Below are positions 9,379-18,037 of a DNA stretch of 64,000 nt, piece after piece. The stretch covers positions 1-64,000 of the forward strand of contig USGU01000011.1 of assembly GCA_900554415.1 (NCBI GenBank), in the 5' to 3' direction. Each line of letters begins with the position of its first letter. Position 1 is the first letter of the stretch. A model generated the notes under the pieces. The model saw nothing but the letters and a program-made list of their open reading frames with translations. It was not told the origin of the DNA and searched no databases. The position numbers and the translations under genes are program-made. This stretch comes from an uncultured Lachnospiraceae bacterium. GTDB taxonomy: Bacteria > Bacillota > Clostridia > Lachnospirales > Lachnospiraceae.

Positions 9379-10890
9379 TTAGTGTTTAAAATAAGATTTT
9401 AATGTAACCATATCCGTCTTTCCATTCGGAAGCCTTGGTATCTCCGGCAGATTAATGATCTTTCTCGGAACCATGAATCCCGGCAGCATTTCCCGCATTG
9501 CAATGGAAATCTGCTTTTTATCTGCTTCTCCTGTATAAAACAGATATAATAATTCTTTTTCTTTATCATAAAGAGCGCAACTTTCTGTCACACCCTCTAT
9601 TTTTTCTGCTGCGCTTTCCAGTTCAGACAGTTCTACCCTATGACCCAGATGTTTAACCTGACGGTCCATACGCCCGTGGAATTCCAGCTCGCCATCTCCA
9701 CGCCAGCTTCCCAAATCACCTGTACGGTACATGAGTTCCCGATAGGCATGATTCAGTGGGTTCTGGACAAATGCCTTTGCACTGCGTTCTTCTGAACCAT
9801 AATAACCAAGCGCCAATACCGGTCCAAGCACACATATTTCTCCGGTCTCACCCGGTTGTACCTCCTGATTCTGCTCATTCAGTATAAGAATCCGGTACTG
9901 CTTATACGGCTTTCCAATCGGAAGCACAGTATCCTCAGTAACCTTTTCTTTTACAACATAATAGGTACAAGATGCCGTTGCCTCTGTCGGTCCATACTGG
10001 TTGACAAACAATATGTCCGGTAAGTGCTCCTGCCATATTTTCAAAATCTTTCCAGGCATCACGGAACCAGAGAAACAGACTTTCTTTAAGAAACGTGGCA
10101 CTTCATATTCAAATGCCTTCATCTGCGCCGGAATGGTAAGTGCAGAACTGCTCCAGCACAAGGTTGTCACTTCATATTGATTCAATGCTTCAAATAATTT
10201 TGCCGGAACTGCAAAATATTGTTTTGGCAAAATTACCGTTGTTGCACCCTCCTTTACCGGGAAATAAATATCACGGATTGCCGCAATATAATCCAGTGGA
10301 GACTGATTTCCCATACGGTCTTCTTCTCCGATATGCAACACTTCCGAAACAGCGTCTATATAACACATCAGTGAATAATGGGAAGTAATAACCCCCTTGG
10401 GAATGCCCGTAGAACCGGATGTAAAAATTGTATAAAGAGGCATGTCAGAAGACATTCCTCCCCTCACTTTAGCAAGTCCTTTTTCATCTGTCTCTGTCAA
10501 TTCCATCAGTTCTTCCATAATAAGAACCGTTCCCTGAAACTGGAGTTCTTCCGCCTTCTTCTGGTTCTCCCGGTCCACGATTAAGACATCTGCCTGAATC
10601 ACATCTAATATCTGCAACAATCGCGTAGTCGGCATGGTCGCATCAATCGGTGCATAGAAATTGCCACTGTATACAACACCTAAGAAACTGACCGGTGTAA
10701 ACCGGTGTCGTCCACTCATTACCAGAATAGGCTGACGTTCTTTTTTATATTTCAAAAGATGGCTTCCTACTGCTTTTGCCATCTCATTTACTTCTCTGAA
10801 TGTAAGACTGCCTGACTCATCTATGAATGCTGTCTTATCGGGAATGCGTTCTGCCGTTCTGTCCAGCCAGTCTAAAACTGTAATATCCAT
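9379..10890 (-). CDS. dltA: DltA-like amino acid adenylation enzyme
   Basis: 503 residues, the usual length of DltA (D-alanine:carrier ligase). Adenylation motifs appear in order: YTIFTSGSTGIPKG (A3), NQYGPTEATASCTY (A5), YRTGDLG (A7), GRMDRQVKHLGHRVE (A8) and LPNGKTD with the A10 lysine near the C-terminus. It activates an amino acid as AMP ester and loads it on the carrier protein at 9066. ATG at 10890 has AAAGGAAG upstream. D-alanine is the expected substrate by family, but the decarboxylase in this operon makes the real substrate open. Confidence 0.85.
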   Translation of the reverse strand: MDITVLDWLDRTAERIPDKTAFIDESGSLTFREVNEMAKAVGSHLLKYKKERQPILVMSGRHRFTPVSFLGVVYSGNFYAPIDATMPTTRLLQILDVIQADVLIVDRENQKKAEELQFQGTVLIMEELMELTETDEKGLAKVRGGMSSDMPLYTIFTSGSTGIPKGVITSHYSLMCYIDAVSEVLHIGEEDRMGNQSPLDYIAAIRDIYFPVKEGATTVILPKQYFAVPAKLFEALNQYEVTTLCWSSSALTIPAQMKAFEYEVPRFLKKVCFSGSVMPGKILKIWQEHLPDILFVNQYGPTEATASCTYYVVKEKVTEDTVLPIGKPYKQYRILILNEQNQEVQPGETGEICVLGPVLALGYYGSEERSAKAFVQNPLNHAYRELMYRTGDLGSWRGDGELEFHGRMDRQVKHLGHRVELSELESAAEKIEGVTESCALYDKEKELLYLFYTGEADKKQISIAMREMLPGFMVPRKIINLPEIPRLPNGKTDMVTLKSYFKH

Positions 10891-10916
10891 GTCTTCTCTT
10901 CCTTTCTACCTACGTT

Positions 10917-10944
10917 ATTCTACCACATATTTCTTAAGAAGCAA
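10917..10944 (-). promoter_or_regulatory. Promoter of the dlt-like operon
   Basis: Minus strand: -35 TTGCTT (10939-10944), 16-bp spacer, -10 TAGAAT (10917-10922), about 25 bp upstream of the dltA-like ATG. It is a moderate match to a sigma-A promoter. A TTCTTAAGAA palindrome lies in the spacer. Confidence 0.55.
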
Positions 10945-10976
10945 CAAAGTATTTCTTAACTTTTTTATATTTCTAT

Positions 10977-11022
10977 AAAAAAAGAGAAGTTCTACGCCTC
11001 TTTACCGCAAAACTTCTCTTTT
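10977..11022 (-). terminator. Terminator of the csoR-copA operon
   Basis: On the minus strand the arms AAGAGAAGTT and AACTTCTCTT enclose a loop of about 18 nt. A run of seven T follows. It lies about 50 bp after the copA stop. Confidence 0.88.
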
Positions 11023-11074
11023 CTATCATTTAAATTACTGTTTCTGTAACAATAACCCTACGCAGACATATTGT

Positions 11075-11284
11075 TTATTCCACGGAAATTACAGCATAAT
11101 CCTGAACTTCTACTGCCTGTTTTAATACATCGTCTGCTACTTCTGCATTCAAAGTAACAATTGCAGTTCCATTTTCATGGCTTACTTCTGCTGACTCTAC
11201 CTGTGGAAGTTCCTCCAAAGCCTTTTTCACTCTTCCTGAGCAGTGTCCACACATCATTCCTTCGATTTTCATTGTCTTAACCAT
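11075..11284 (-). CDS. Putative internally initiated CopZ-like copper chaperone (in frame within copA)
   Basis: Inside copA and in the same frame, ATG at 11284 is preceded by a perfect TAAGGAGG (11293-11300) eight bases upstream. A ribosome starting here would make a free 69-residue HMA protein with GMMCGHCSGRV, the size of CopZ. CopZ carries Cu(I) to CopA and to copper sensors. The region just before it codes for a hydrophilic linker (KEEKT). The arrangement suggests copA and copZ were once separate, or that both products are made from one frame. Separate production is inferred, not shown. Confidence 0.55.
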   Translation of the reverse strand: MVKTMKIEGMMCGHCSGRVKKALEELPQVESAEVSHENGTAIVTLNAEVADDVLKQAVEVQDYAVISVE

Positions 11285-13597
11285 TGTCTTTTCCTCCTTA
11301 TTCTCTTTGTGACTGGTTTTGATTTTTTTATCCTTACTTGCATCATACATTTTGAACAGATTCAGTCGCAATGCATTAGATACAACGCAGAAACTTGATA
11401 AACTCATGGCTGCCGCACCAAACATCGGGTTCAGCTTCCATTCGAATAACGGAATCCATACTCCTGCTGCAAGCGGGATTCCAATAATATTGTAAATAAA
11501 TGCCCAGAACAGGTTTTCATGGATATTTCTTAAAGTTGCCCGGCTTAAACGGATTGCTGCCGGAACATCACTTAAGCGGCTTTTCATCAGCACAACATCC
11601 GCTGCGTCAATAGCGATATCGGTTCCTGCTCCGATGGCAATTCCCATGTCAGCTCTGGTAAGTGCAGGTGCATCGTTGATACCATCTCCGACCATAGCAA
11701 CCTTGCCCTGCTTCTGAAGTCTGCTGATGACCTGTTCTTTTCCATCTGGAAGAACACCTGCAATGACTTCATCCACACCTGCCTGTTTTCCGATTGCCTT
11801 GGCTGTACGCTCATTATCTCCGGTCAGCATTACCACATGGATTCCCATGTTCTGAAGTTCACGTACTGCCTGTGGACTGTCTTCCTTAATCACATCGGCT
11901 ACCGCGATAATTCCAAGAAGTTCTTCTCCTCTTGCAAAGAATAACGGAGTCTTTCCTTCTTCTGCCAGCTTCTCTGCCTGACATTCCATTTCTGGAGATA
12001 CCTGTACCTTCGTCTGGATAAATTTCAGATTACCACCATTTAAAACGTTATTTTCATAAGTAGCTGTAAGTCCGTTTCCAGGAAGAATCTGGAAATCTGT
12101 TACTTCTTTTGCTTCTACATTATGCTCTTCTGCATAGGTTAAAATTGCTCTTGCAAGCGGATGCTCGCTCTTTCTTTCCAGTGCATAGGCAAGGGAAAGA
12201 AGGGTTTCTTCGTCCTGGCCTGCTGCCGGTAAAATATCTGTAATCTTTGGTTCTCCACTGGTAATGGTTCCTGTCTTATCCATAACCACAATCTGCATTT
12301 TACCTGTTTCTTCCAAAGAAACGGCTGTCTTAAACATAATTCCGTTCTTGGCACCTTTTCCGTTGCCGACCATAATCGCAACCGGAGTTGCAAGTCCAAG
12401 GGCACAAGGACAACTGATTACCAATACGGAAATGGCTCTTGCAAGGGCAAAGCCAAATGTCTGTCCTGCCAGCATCCATACGATAAAGGTAACAACTGCA
12501 ATCGAGATAACTGCCGGTACGAATACACCGGAAACTTTGTCTGCTACTTTCGCAATCGGTGCTTTTGTTGCTGCCGCATCGCTGACCATCTGGATAATCT
12601 GAGAAAGGGTCGTATCTTCGCCTACACGGGAAGCTTCACATTTCAGGAATCCGGACTGGTTCAAGGTAGCTGCAGATACCATATCGCCTTCTGCCTTGTC
12701 CACCGGAATACTTTCCCCGGTAAGTGCAGATTCATTTACCGCACTGTTTCCTTCTAATATAATACCATCCACCGGAATATTTTCACCAGGACGGACTACA
12801 AAAATATCACCTTTTTTTACCTGCTCAATCGGCACTTCCTGCTCTACACCATTCTGCACAATCACTGCAGTCTTTGGTGCCAGCTTCATCAGGCTCTTCA
12901 GTGCATCCGTTGTTTTTCCTTTGGAGCGGGCCTCCAGCATTTTACCAACGGTAATCAATGTCAGAATCATGGCTGCTGATTCAAAATAAAATTCATGCAT
13001 GTAAGACATCACCGCATCTGCATTTCCCTTAAGCTGTGCATCGGTCATGGCAAACAATGCATAGGTGCTGTAAAGGAAGGATGCCATAGAACCCATAGCA
13101 ACCAGGGTATCCATGTTGGGTGCCTTATGAATCAGTCCCTTCCATCCACTGATGAAAAACTTCTGGTTGATGACCATTACGATTCCGGCAAGCAATAACT
13201 GTACAAGTCCCATGGCAATATGGTTGCCTTCGAAAAACTTCGGAAGCGGCCATCCCCACATCATATGTCCCATTGAGAAATACATAAGAACAATCAAAAA
13301 TCCCAAAGAATATAAGAGCCTGCGTTTCAGCACCGGAGTGGTTCTGTCCTTTAAGGCATCCTCATCCATTCCTCTGCTGCCGCTCTCTTTCTTCGCGCCT
13401 CCCGCAAGAGACGCTCCATAACCGGCATCCACTACCGCTTTAATGACTGCGTCCGGGGAAGCCGTACCTTCTACTCCCATGGAATTGGTCAAAAGACTTA
13501 CGGAGCAGGAACTGACTCCCGGTACTTTTGATACTGCTTTTTCTACTCTGGCGCTGCATGCTGCGCAGCTCATTCCAGTTATATTGTACTGTTCCAT
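11075..13597 (-). CDS. copA: Copper-exporting P1B-type ATPase with N- and C-terminal metal-binding domains
   Basis: 840 residues. It pumps Cu(I) out of the cytoplasm. Order: N-terminal HMA domain with GMSCAACSARV (near 8-18); eight-helix membrane domain; actuator LTGES; transmembrane metal site SCPCALGLATP; phosphorylation loop VMDKTGTITSG; SEHP motif; hinge VGDGINDAPAL; and a late-helix NPMFGAAAMSLSS typical of Cu(I) pumps. After the last helix comes a short Lys/Glu-rich linker and a second HMA domain with GMMCGHCSGRV. That C-terminal domain has its own Shine-Dalgarno and ATG (see 11075-11284). ATG at 13597 has AGAGGTGA upstream. It forms an operon with csoR. Confidence 0.95.
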   Translation of the reverse strand: MEQYNITGMSCAACSARVEKAVSKVPGVSSCSVSLLTNSMGVEGTASPDAVIKAVVDAGYGASLAGGAKKESGSRGMDEDALKDRTTPVLKRRLLYSLGFLIVLMYFSMGHMMWGWPLPKFFEGNHIAMGLVQLLLAGIVMVINQKFFISGWKGLIHKAPNMDTLVAMGSMASFLYSTYALFAMTDAQLKGNADAVMSYMHEFYFESAAMILTLITVGKMLEARSKGKTTDALKSLMKLAPKTAVIVQNGVEQEVPIEQVKKGDIFVVRPGENIPVDGIILEGNSAVNESALTGESIPVDKAEGDMVSAATLNQSGFLKCEASRVGEDTTLSQIIQMVSDAAATKAPIAKVADKVSGVFVPAVISIAVVTFIVWMLAGQTFGFALARAISVLVISCPCALGLATPVAIMVGNGKGAKNGIMFKTAVSLEETGKMQIVVMDKTGTITSGEPKITDILPAAGQDEETLLSLAYALERKSEHPLARAILTYAEEHNVEAKEVTDFQILPGNGLTATYENNVLNGGNLKFIQTKVQVSPEMECQAEKLAEEGKTPLFFARGEELLGIIAVADVIKEDSPQAVRELQNMGIHVVMLTGDNERTAKAIGKQAGVDEVIAGVLPDGKEQVISRLQKQGKVAMVGDGINDAPALTRADMGIAIGAGTDIAIDAADVVLMKSRLSDVPAAIRLSRATLRNIHENLFWAFIYNIIGIPLAAGVWIPLFEWKLNPMFGAAAMSLSSFCVVSNALRLNLFKMYDASKDKKIKTSHKENKEEKTMVKTMKIEGMMCGHCSGRVKKALEELPQVESAEVSHENGTAIVTLNAEVADDVLKQAVEVQDYAVISVE

Positions 13598-13624
13598 TTG
13601 AAAATCACCTCTACTTCATTCACT

Positions 13625-13921
13625 CTACTTCATCAATTTCTGTAAGGTTGCAACCAGTTCATCCACGGTCTCATCCTTACCTTCCCGAATATCATTCGTT
13701 ACGCATGTTTTTATATGTTCAGCTAAAAGCTGCTTATTAAAGCTGTTCAGCGCCGCATTCACTGCCGCTGCCTGAGTCAGAATGTCGATACAATAGGCAT
13801 CTTCCTGAACCATCCGCTTCAGTCCACGCACCTGACCTTCAATACGGCTAAGTCTGTTCACAAGCTTCTTCAGTTCTTCTTCTGAACGTTTTTTCTTCTT
13901 ATGGCAACACTCTCGCTCCAT
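13625..13921 (-). CDS. csoR: CsoR-family copper-sensing repressor
   Basis: 98 residues from ATG 13921, chosen because AAAGGAGG lies just upstream; the longer frame to 13951 begins inside the leader. All-helical CsoR/RcnR fold with RLSRIEGQVRGLKRM, followed by the Cu(I) ligands Cys in AYCIDIL and His/Cys in AEHIKTC. An extra CC pair and a Lys-rich stretch lie at the N-terminus. Copper binding is expected to release it from DNA and turn on csoR-copA. copA starts 27 bp downstream. Confidence 0.92.
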   Translation of the reverse strand: MERECCHKKKKRSEEELKKLVNRLSRIEGQVRGLKRMVQEDAYCIDILTQAAAVNAALNSFNKQLLAEHIKTCVTNDIREGKDETVDELVATLQKLMK

Positions 13922-13951
13922 ATTGTTTCCTCCTTTTTTCTTTCTATCCAC

Positions 13952-13980
13952 ATACTATACCCCCGTGTGGTATTTGTCAA
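13952..13980 (-). promoter_or_regulatory. csoR-copA promoter with CsoR operator in the spacer
   Basis: Minus strand: -35 TTGACA (13975-13980), 17-bp spacer, -10 TAGTAT (13952-13957). The spacer is filled by the G/C-centred pseudo-palindrome ATACCCCCGTGTGGTAT (13957-13973), which resembles known CsoR operators. A repressor bound here would block RNA polymerase directly. Confidence 0.85.
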
Positions 13981-14019
13981 CCTTTTTTCTTACATTTTTT
14001 TCTATTGAAAAAAGTTCAT

Positions 14020-14064
14020 CAAAAACAGAGACCTGCCATTTTCAAAATGACAAGTCTCTGTTCA
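14020..14064 (-). terminator. Terminator of the Bce-like transporter operon
   Basis: Minus strand: ACAGAGAC...GTCTCTGT arms, extended inside by near-complementary TGTCATTTT/AAAATGGCA, then TTTTTG. It lies about 30 bp after the permease stop. Confidence 0.85.
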
Positions 14065-14090
14065 ACAACCCAACTCTTATTTTATGTGTT

Positions 14091-16124
14091 TTATACCCTT
14101 TTGCCACCACTTACAATATGAAAGTATAAGTTCGATGTGATTTTGTAAACAACCGCATAGAAAATTCCAAATATCACGTAGCACACTACCGTGATGCCAA
14201 TAATCAGTGCCCGATTATATAGTCCAAACATGGTCATAATCTTCCAAAGGAACGGAAATGCAAAGCAAAGATGGAGTCCTGCCATTAATAATGGCGAGAA
14301 GAATACGGTCAGCATCTGGGAGTTGATGCTCTTTCTGATATCCTGTTTCGTCATTCCTACCTTCTGCATGATTTCGTAGCGGGCATAATCTTCGTATCCT
14401 TCTGAAAGCTGTTTATAATAGATAATCATAACTGCTGCCAGCAAGAATACCGTACCCAGCACAATGCCGAGGAAGAACAGGCTTCCGTTCAAGTCGTAGA
14501 ATGACTCCCGGTTATCCTCCCGGCTGTCAACACTGTAAAACCTTAAGCCATCCACTGACTCTGTTTCCGATAACTTCGCCAGACCTTTACCAATCGCCTC
14601 TGTTTCTTTGATTTCCTGCTCTGTACTTTCCACATCATATCCGCATTTCCACCGCAGTGCCATCATGGTTTCCCCAGTCTGTGTACGGAAACCAGACACG
14701 GTCCTTAAGCATTCTTCAAAATCCGGTACTACCATGATCATGCTTGGATTCATCATAGAATCCAATTCCCCATCTTTTACGCAGGTATCCAACATCTTCT
14801 TCACCTTGTAACTTGGTCCGTTTACAATGGTAAATGTATCCGAATCGTACGTAATCTGATTTCCATAAAGCAGACATTCATCTGCATTTAAGGTTTCATC
14901 TGCATCACATAACCGGTTATATTCTTCCAGTGACATTACCTGTAATATCCCTACCCGTTCATAATCATTAATGCTCACATCCACTGACGTCACGTCCAGA
15001 TTAATTCCCTTATCTGAAAATAACCCGGAGGTACTTCCCACCGTATAACAGTCTGTTTCCTTGACTTCCGGACTGTTTTCCCGGACTGCTTCATATAATT
15101 TCTTCAGATTTTCCGGATTCAAGTCTTCCACATCACTTATCCCTACGACAACATTTACGGAATGTGGATATCTTCCAACTAAGGAATCCTCAATTCCAAA
15201 GTAAAGACTGGTGGTAGACGAAAGCATAACCAGAACCATGGTAAGTAAAATACAAATGGACGCAAGTCCGGCTCCATTCCGCTTCATACGGTACATCATA
15301 GAAGAAACCGATATGAAATGATTTGGCTGATAATAGTAGCGTTTATTCTTCTGCAGAATCCTGCAAAGTACCACGGAACCCGCCATAAAAAGTGCATAGG
15401 TACCGATAATAACCATAACCACTGCCAGGAAGAAATACATCAGTGCCGTAAGCGGCTCCTTGATGCTGACCGCCAGATAGTAAGCTGCCCCGAGCAGAAT
15501 CACACCGATTGCCGCATAAACCCATGTACGCTTCGGCATTTTCTCGCCTACTTTATTGCTCTTTAACAAATCAAGCGGCTTGGCAAACCATACTTTGATT
15601 ACGGAATTCAGAAGCAGCATAAGATAAGTTACAATATACCCGGTAACAGTATACCAAACGGAAACAGGACTAATCCGCAGATCCAGGGAAATGTCCATAT
15701 GAACCAGATTAAACAGGACAAGTTCTGCTCCTTTGGACAGCAGGATTCCGGCTGCCAGTCCTGTCACAATGGCAATACCGCCCACGAAAATGCTTTCCCA
15801 TACCATAATCATGCATACATTCTGTTTATTCATGCCCAGAATGTTGTATAATCCAAACTCCCGATATCTCTGACGAATCAGAAAGGAATTGGTATAAAAC
15901 AGAAAGATGATAGAAAATATTGCAATCACGGCATAGCCCAGTGGTAACACTGTTGACAGGGTAACTGACCCTCTCATCATTCCGATAACAGGTGAGTCGT
16001 GAAGGAACCGGAGCAGGTAAAACATCATGACCATTAAGGCTCCCATTGCAATATATGGAACATATAGCCGTTTATTCTTGCGGATTCCTTCCCACGCTAA
16101 TTTTGGATACACATTGATTCTCAT
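14091..16124 (-). CDS. BceB-like ABC transporter permease (FtsX family)
   Basis: 677 residues with the BceB layout: an N-terminal helix, groups of helices, a large extracytoplasmic domain (about 310-530) between helices, and a C-terminal helix bundle. FtsX-type segments such as REFGLYNILGMNKQNV and ARYEIMQKVGMTKQDI are visible. BceAB transporters detect and remove peptide antibiotics that bind lipid II-cycle intermediates, and signal to a partner histidine kinase. The start overlaps the ATPase stop by 4 bp. The two-component pair upstream (17030, 18038) completes the module. The specific antibiotic cannot be predicted. Confidence 0.87.
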   Translation of the reverse strand: MRINVYPKLAWEGIRKNKRLYVPYIAMGALMVMMFYLLRFLHDSPVIGMMRGSVTLSTVLPLGYAVIAIFSIIFLFYTNSFLIRQRYREFGLYNILGMNKQNVCMIMVWESIFVGGIAIVTGLAAGILLSKGAELVLFNLVHMDISLDLRISPVSVWYTVTGYIVTYLMLLLNSVIKVWFAKPLDLLKSNKVGEKMPKRTWVYAAIGVILLGAAYYLAVSIKEPLTALMYFFLAVVMVIIGTYALFMAGSVVLCRILQKNKRYYYQPNHFISVSSMMYRMKRNGAGLASICILLTMVLVMLSSTTSLYFGIEDSLVGRYPHSVNVVVGISDVEDLNPENLKKLYEAVRENSPEVKETDCYTVGSTSGLFSDKGINLDVTSVDVSINDYERVGILQVMSLEEYNRLCDADETLNADECLLYGNQITYDSDTFTIVNGPSYKVKKMLDTCVKDGELDSMMNPSMIMVVPDFEECLRTVSGFRTQTGETMMALRWKCGYDVESTEQEIKETEAIGKGLAKLSETESVDGLRFYSVDSREDNRESFYDLNGSLFFLGIVLGTVFLLAAVMIIYYKQLSEGYEDYARYEIMQKVGMTKQDIRKSINSQMLTVFFSPLLMAGLHLCFAFPFLWKIMTMFGLYNRALIIGITVVCYVIFGIFYAVVYKITSNLYFHIVSGGKRV

Positions 16125-16885
16125 CTTCTGTCACCACCTGTCGCAAGAGTTGTCAGTGTACTGGAAATCATCTGATACAACTGCTCATCAGTCTGATTGC
16201 CTCTGTATATCTGATGGAACACTTCCCCGTCCTTGATAAATAATACCCTGCTTGCATGGCTTGCCGCCTTTACCGAATGGGTTACCATTACAATGGTCTG
16301 TCCGCCATAATTGATATCCTCAAATAACTTTAACAGTTCATCCGTGGCTTTGGAATCCAGTGCCCCTGTCGGTTCATCCGCAAGTATCAGCTTGGGATTA
16401 GTAATCAATGCTCTGGCAACTGCCACCCTCTGTTTCTGTCCACCTGATATTTCATATGGATACTTTTTCAGCAGATGCTTGATTCCAAGCTTCTCCACAA
16501 TCGGCATCATTTTACTTTCCATTACTTTGTAATGATTGCCTGCAAGCACAAGCGGAAGGTAAATGTTATCTTCTACCGTAAAGGTATCTAGAAGATTAAA
16601 CTCCTGAAACACAAATCCCAGATTATCTCTTCGGAAAGTTCCCATTTGAGATTCCTTCACCTTGGAGAGGTCCATTCCCTCCAGTTTTACTGTTCCATCC
16701 GTTGGCTTATCAAGCGCAGCCAGAATATTCAGCAAGGTGGTTTTTCCTGAACCGGATTCTCCCATAATTGCTACATATTCTCCACGTTCTACACTGAAAG
16801 ATACATTCTTCAGTGCCTCTACCTTGTTTCCTCCAAACCGGGTCGCATACACTTTGCGGACTCCATTTACTTCTAATATACTCAT
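16121..16885 (-). CDS. BceA-like ABC transporter ATP-binding protein
   Basis: 254 residues of the MacB/LolD/BceA type. Walker A GESGSGKTT is near residue 41, signature ISGGQKQRVAVARAL, Walker B LILADEPTGALDS, and H-loop VTHS. It powers the permease at 14091. ATG at 16885 has AAAGGGGA upstream. It is the first gene of the transporter pair, behind the promoter and inverted repeat at 16916-16970. Confidence 0.92.
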   Translation of the reverse strand: MSILEVNGVRKVYATRFGGNKVEALKNVSFSVERGEYVAIMGESGSGKTTLLNILAALDKPTDGTVKLEGMDLSKVKESQMGTFRRDNLGFVFQEFNLLDTFTVEDNIYLPLVLAGNHYKVMESKMMPIVEKLGIKHLLKKYPYEISGGQKQRVAVARALITNPKLILADEPTGALDSKATDELLKLFEDINYGGQTIVMVTHSVKAASHASRVLFIKDGEVFHQIYRGNQTDEQLYQMISSTLTTLATGGDRR

Positions 16886-16915
16886 ATTAAAATCCCCTTT
16901 CGAATTTCTGTCATT

Positions 16916-16970
16916 ATTATAGCAAAAGGGGAAATTGAATCACCATCGAATCAGCTTACAATTTCCCCTT
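16916..16970 (-). promoter_or_regulatory. Bce transporter promoter region with 12-bp inverted repeat
   Basis: Minus strand -10 TATAAT (16916-16921). Upstream are perfect arms AAGGGGAAATTG (16926-16937) and CAATTTCCCCTT (16959-16970), separated by 21 bp. There is no good -35 at 17 bp, as expected for an activator-dependent promoter. The repeat could be a response-regulator site or a weak terminator for the kinase operon (only TTTT follows it). I cannot decide between these. Confidence 0.55.
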
Positions 16971-17029
16971 CACTTCTAACACTTTTGTCACATTTATTCG
17001 AATTTCATTTCTTATTCGAATTTTATTTC

Positions 17030-18019
17030 TTATTCGAACTTCATTTCTCTGTGGCTTACATCAATCCGAATGGTCGTTCCTTTATCCGGCTCCGACTGGG
17101 CCCAAATCCGGTGTCCCAGATTATCGCAGATACGCCTGCACAAATACAGACCGATTCCGCTTGCCTTTTTGTCCATCCGCCCATTATATCCCGTATAACC
17201 TTTCTCAAAAATCCTTGGCAAATCCTCCGGTGCGATTCCGATTCCCGTATCCCGGATACAGAGTATATGCGGCTCTTCCATATAGATGGAAACCGTTCCC
17301 ATCATAGTATATTTGAGTGCATTTGACAGTACCTGCTCCACAACAAAGGAAAGCCATTTTTCATCTGTCAACACATCTTCTTCTATTTTTTCATAGGAAA
17401 GTCCGATTTTCCGGCTGATAAATTCCCCGGAAAACTTCTTCACTGCTGCACGGACAATTTTATCTAAATCATACTCCCTGAATACATAGTCCGAGGAATC
17501 GGAATCCAGTCTCAGAAACATGAGTACCATTTCCACGTACTGTTCAATCCGGAACAAATCTCCCGAAAGCTGTCTGCTTAAAGCAGAATCTTCATTTTGC
17601 AGATGGAGTCTCATAGACGCAATGGGCGTCTTAATCTGATGTGCCCATACGGTATAATAATCTGTCATTTCCTGATAATTCTGGTTCATTGCCCTCTGTA
17701 ATTCCTGCTGTTTCTGCCGCAGCTCATGAATCACACTCTGATAAGCTGTTTCCAACACACTTTCTGCAGACGGCAGATATTCTTCTAATACCTCAGGCAC
17801 ATTTTCAATATGCTGCAAAGCCTCTGTCTTCTGTTTCACCCTCTTAAAATCCAGAATCAGATAAATGATACAAAGGGTCAGACATAATATCGTAGGGTAA
17901 ATGGTTGCACGAAGTGGCAGATGATACATGGCAAAACAAACAAAATAAATAAGCGCACAACCGGACATCAAAAGAATACTTTTCACTCTCTGCTTCAGAT
18001 ATGCACCAAACAGTTCCAT
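17030..18019 (-). CDS. Intramembrane-sensing histidine kinase, BceS-like
   Basis: 329 residues. Two transmembrane helices (about 15-32 and 38-56) are joined by a very short loop, so there is no extracellular sensor domain. This is typical of BceS-type kinases that sense through their ABC transporter. The phosphorylated histidine is in WAHQIKTPIAS near residue 127. The ATPase domain has N-box NALKYTM and G-box DTGIGIAPEDLPRIF. It follows the response regulator in one operon after 18 bp. It should phosphorylate the regulator at 18038. Confidence 0.9.
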   Translation of the reverse strand: MELFGAYLKQRVKSILLMSGCALIYFVCFAMYHLPLRATIYPTILCLTLCIIYLILDFKRVKQKTEALQHIENVPEVLEEYLPSAESVLETAYQSVIHELRQKQQELQRAMNQNYQEMTDYYTVWAHQIKTPIASMRLHLQNEDSALSRQLSGDLFRIEQYVEMVLMFLRLDSDSSDYVFREYDLDKIVRAAVKKFSGEFISRKIGLSYEKIEEDVLTDEKWLSFVVEQVLSNALKYTMMGTVSIYMEEPHILCIRDTGIGIAPEDLPRIFEKGYTGYNGRMDKKASGIGLYLCRRICDNLGHRIWAQSEPDKGTTIRIDVSHREMKFE

Positions 18020-18037
18020 TTTTCTTCCTCCATCCTG

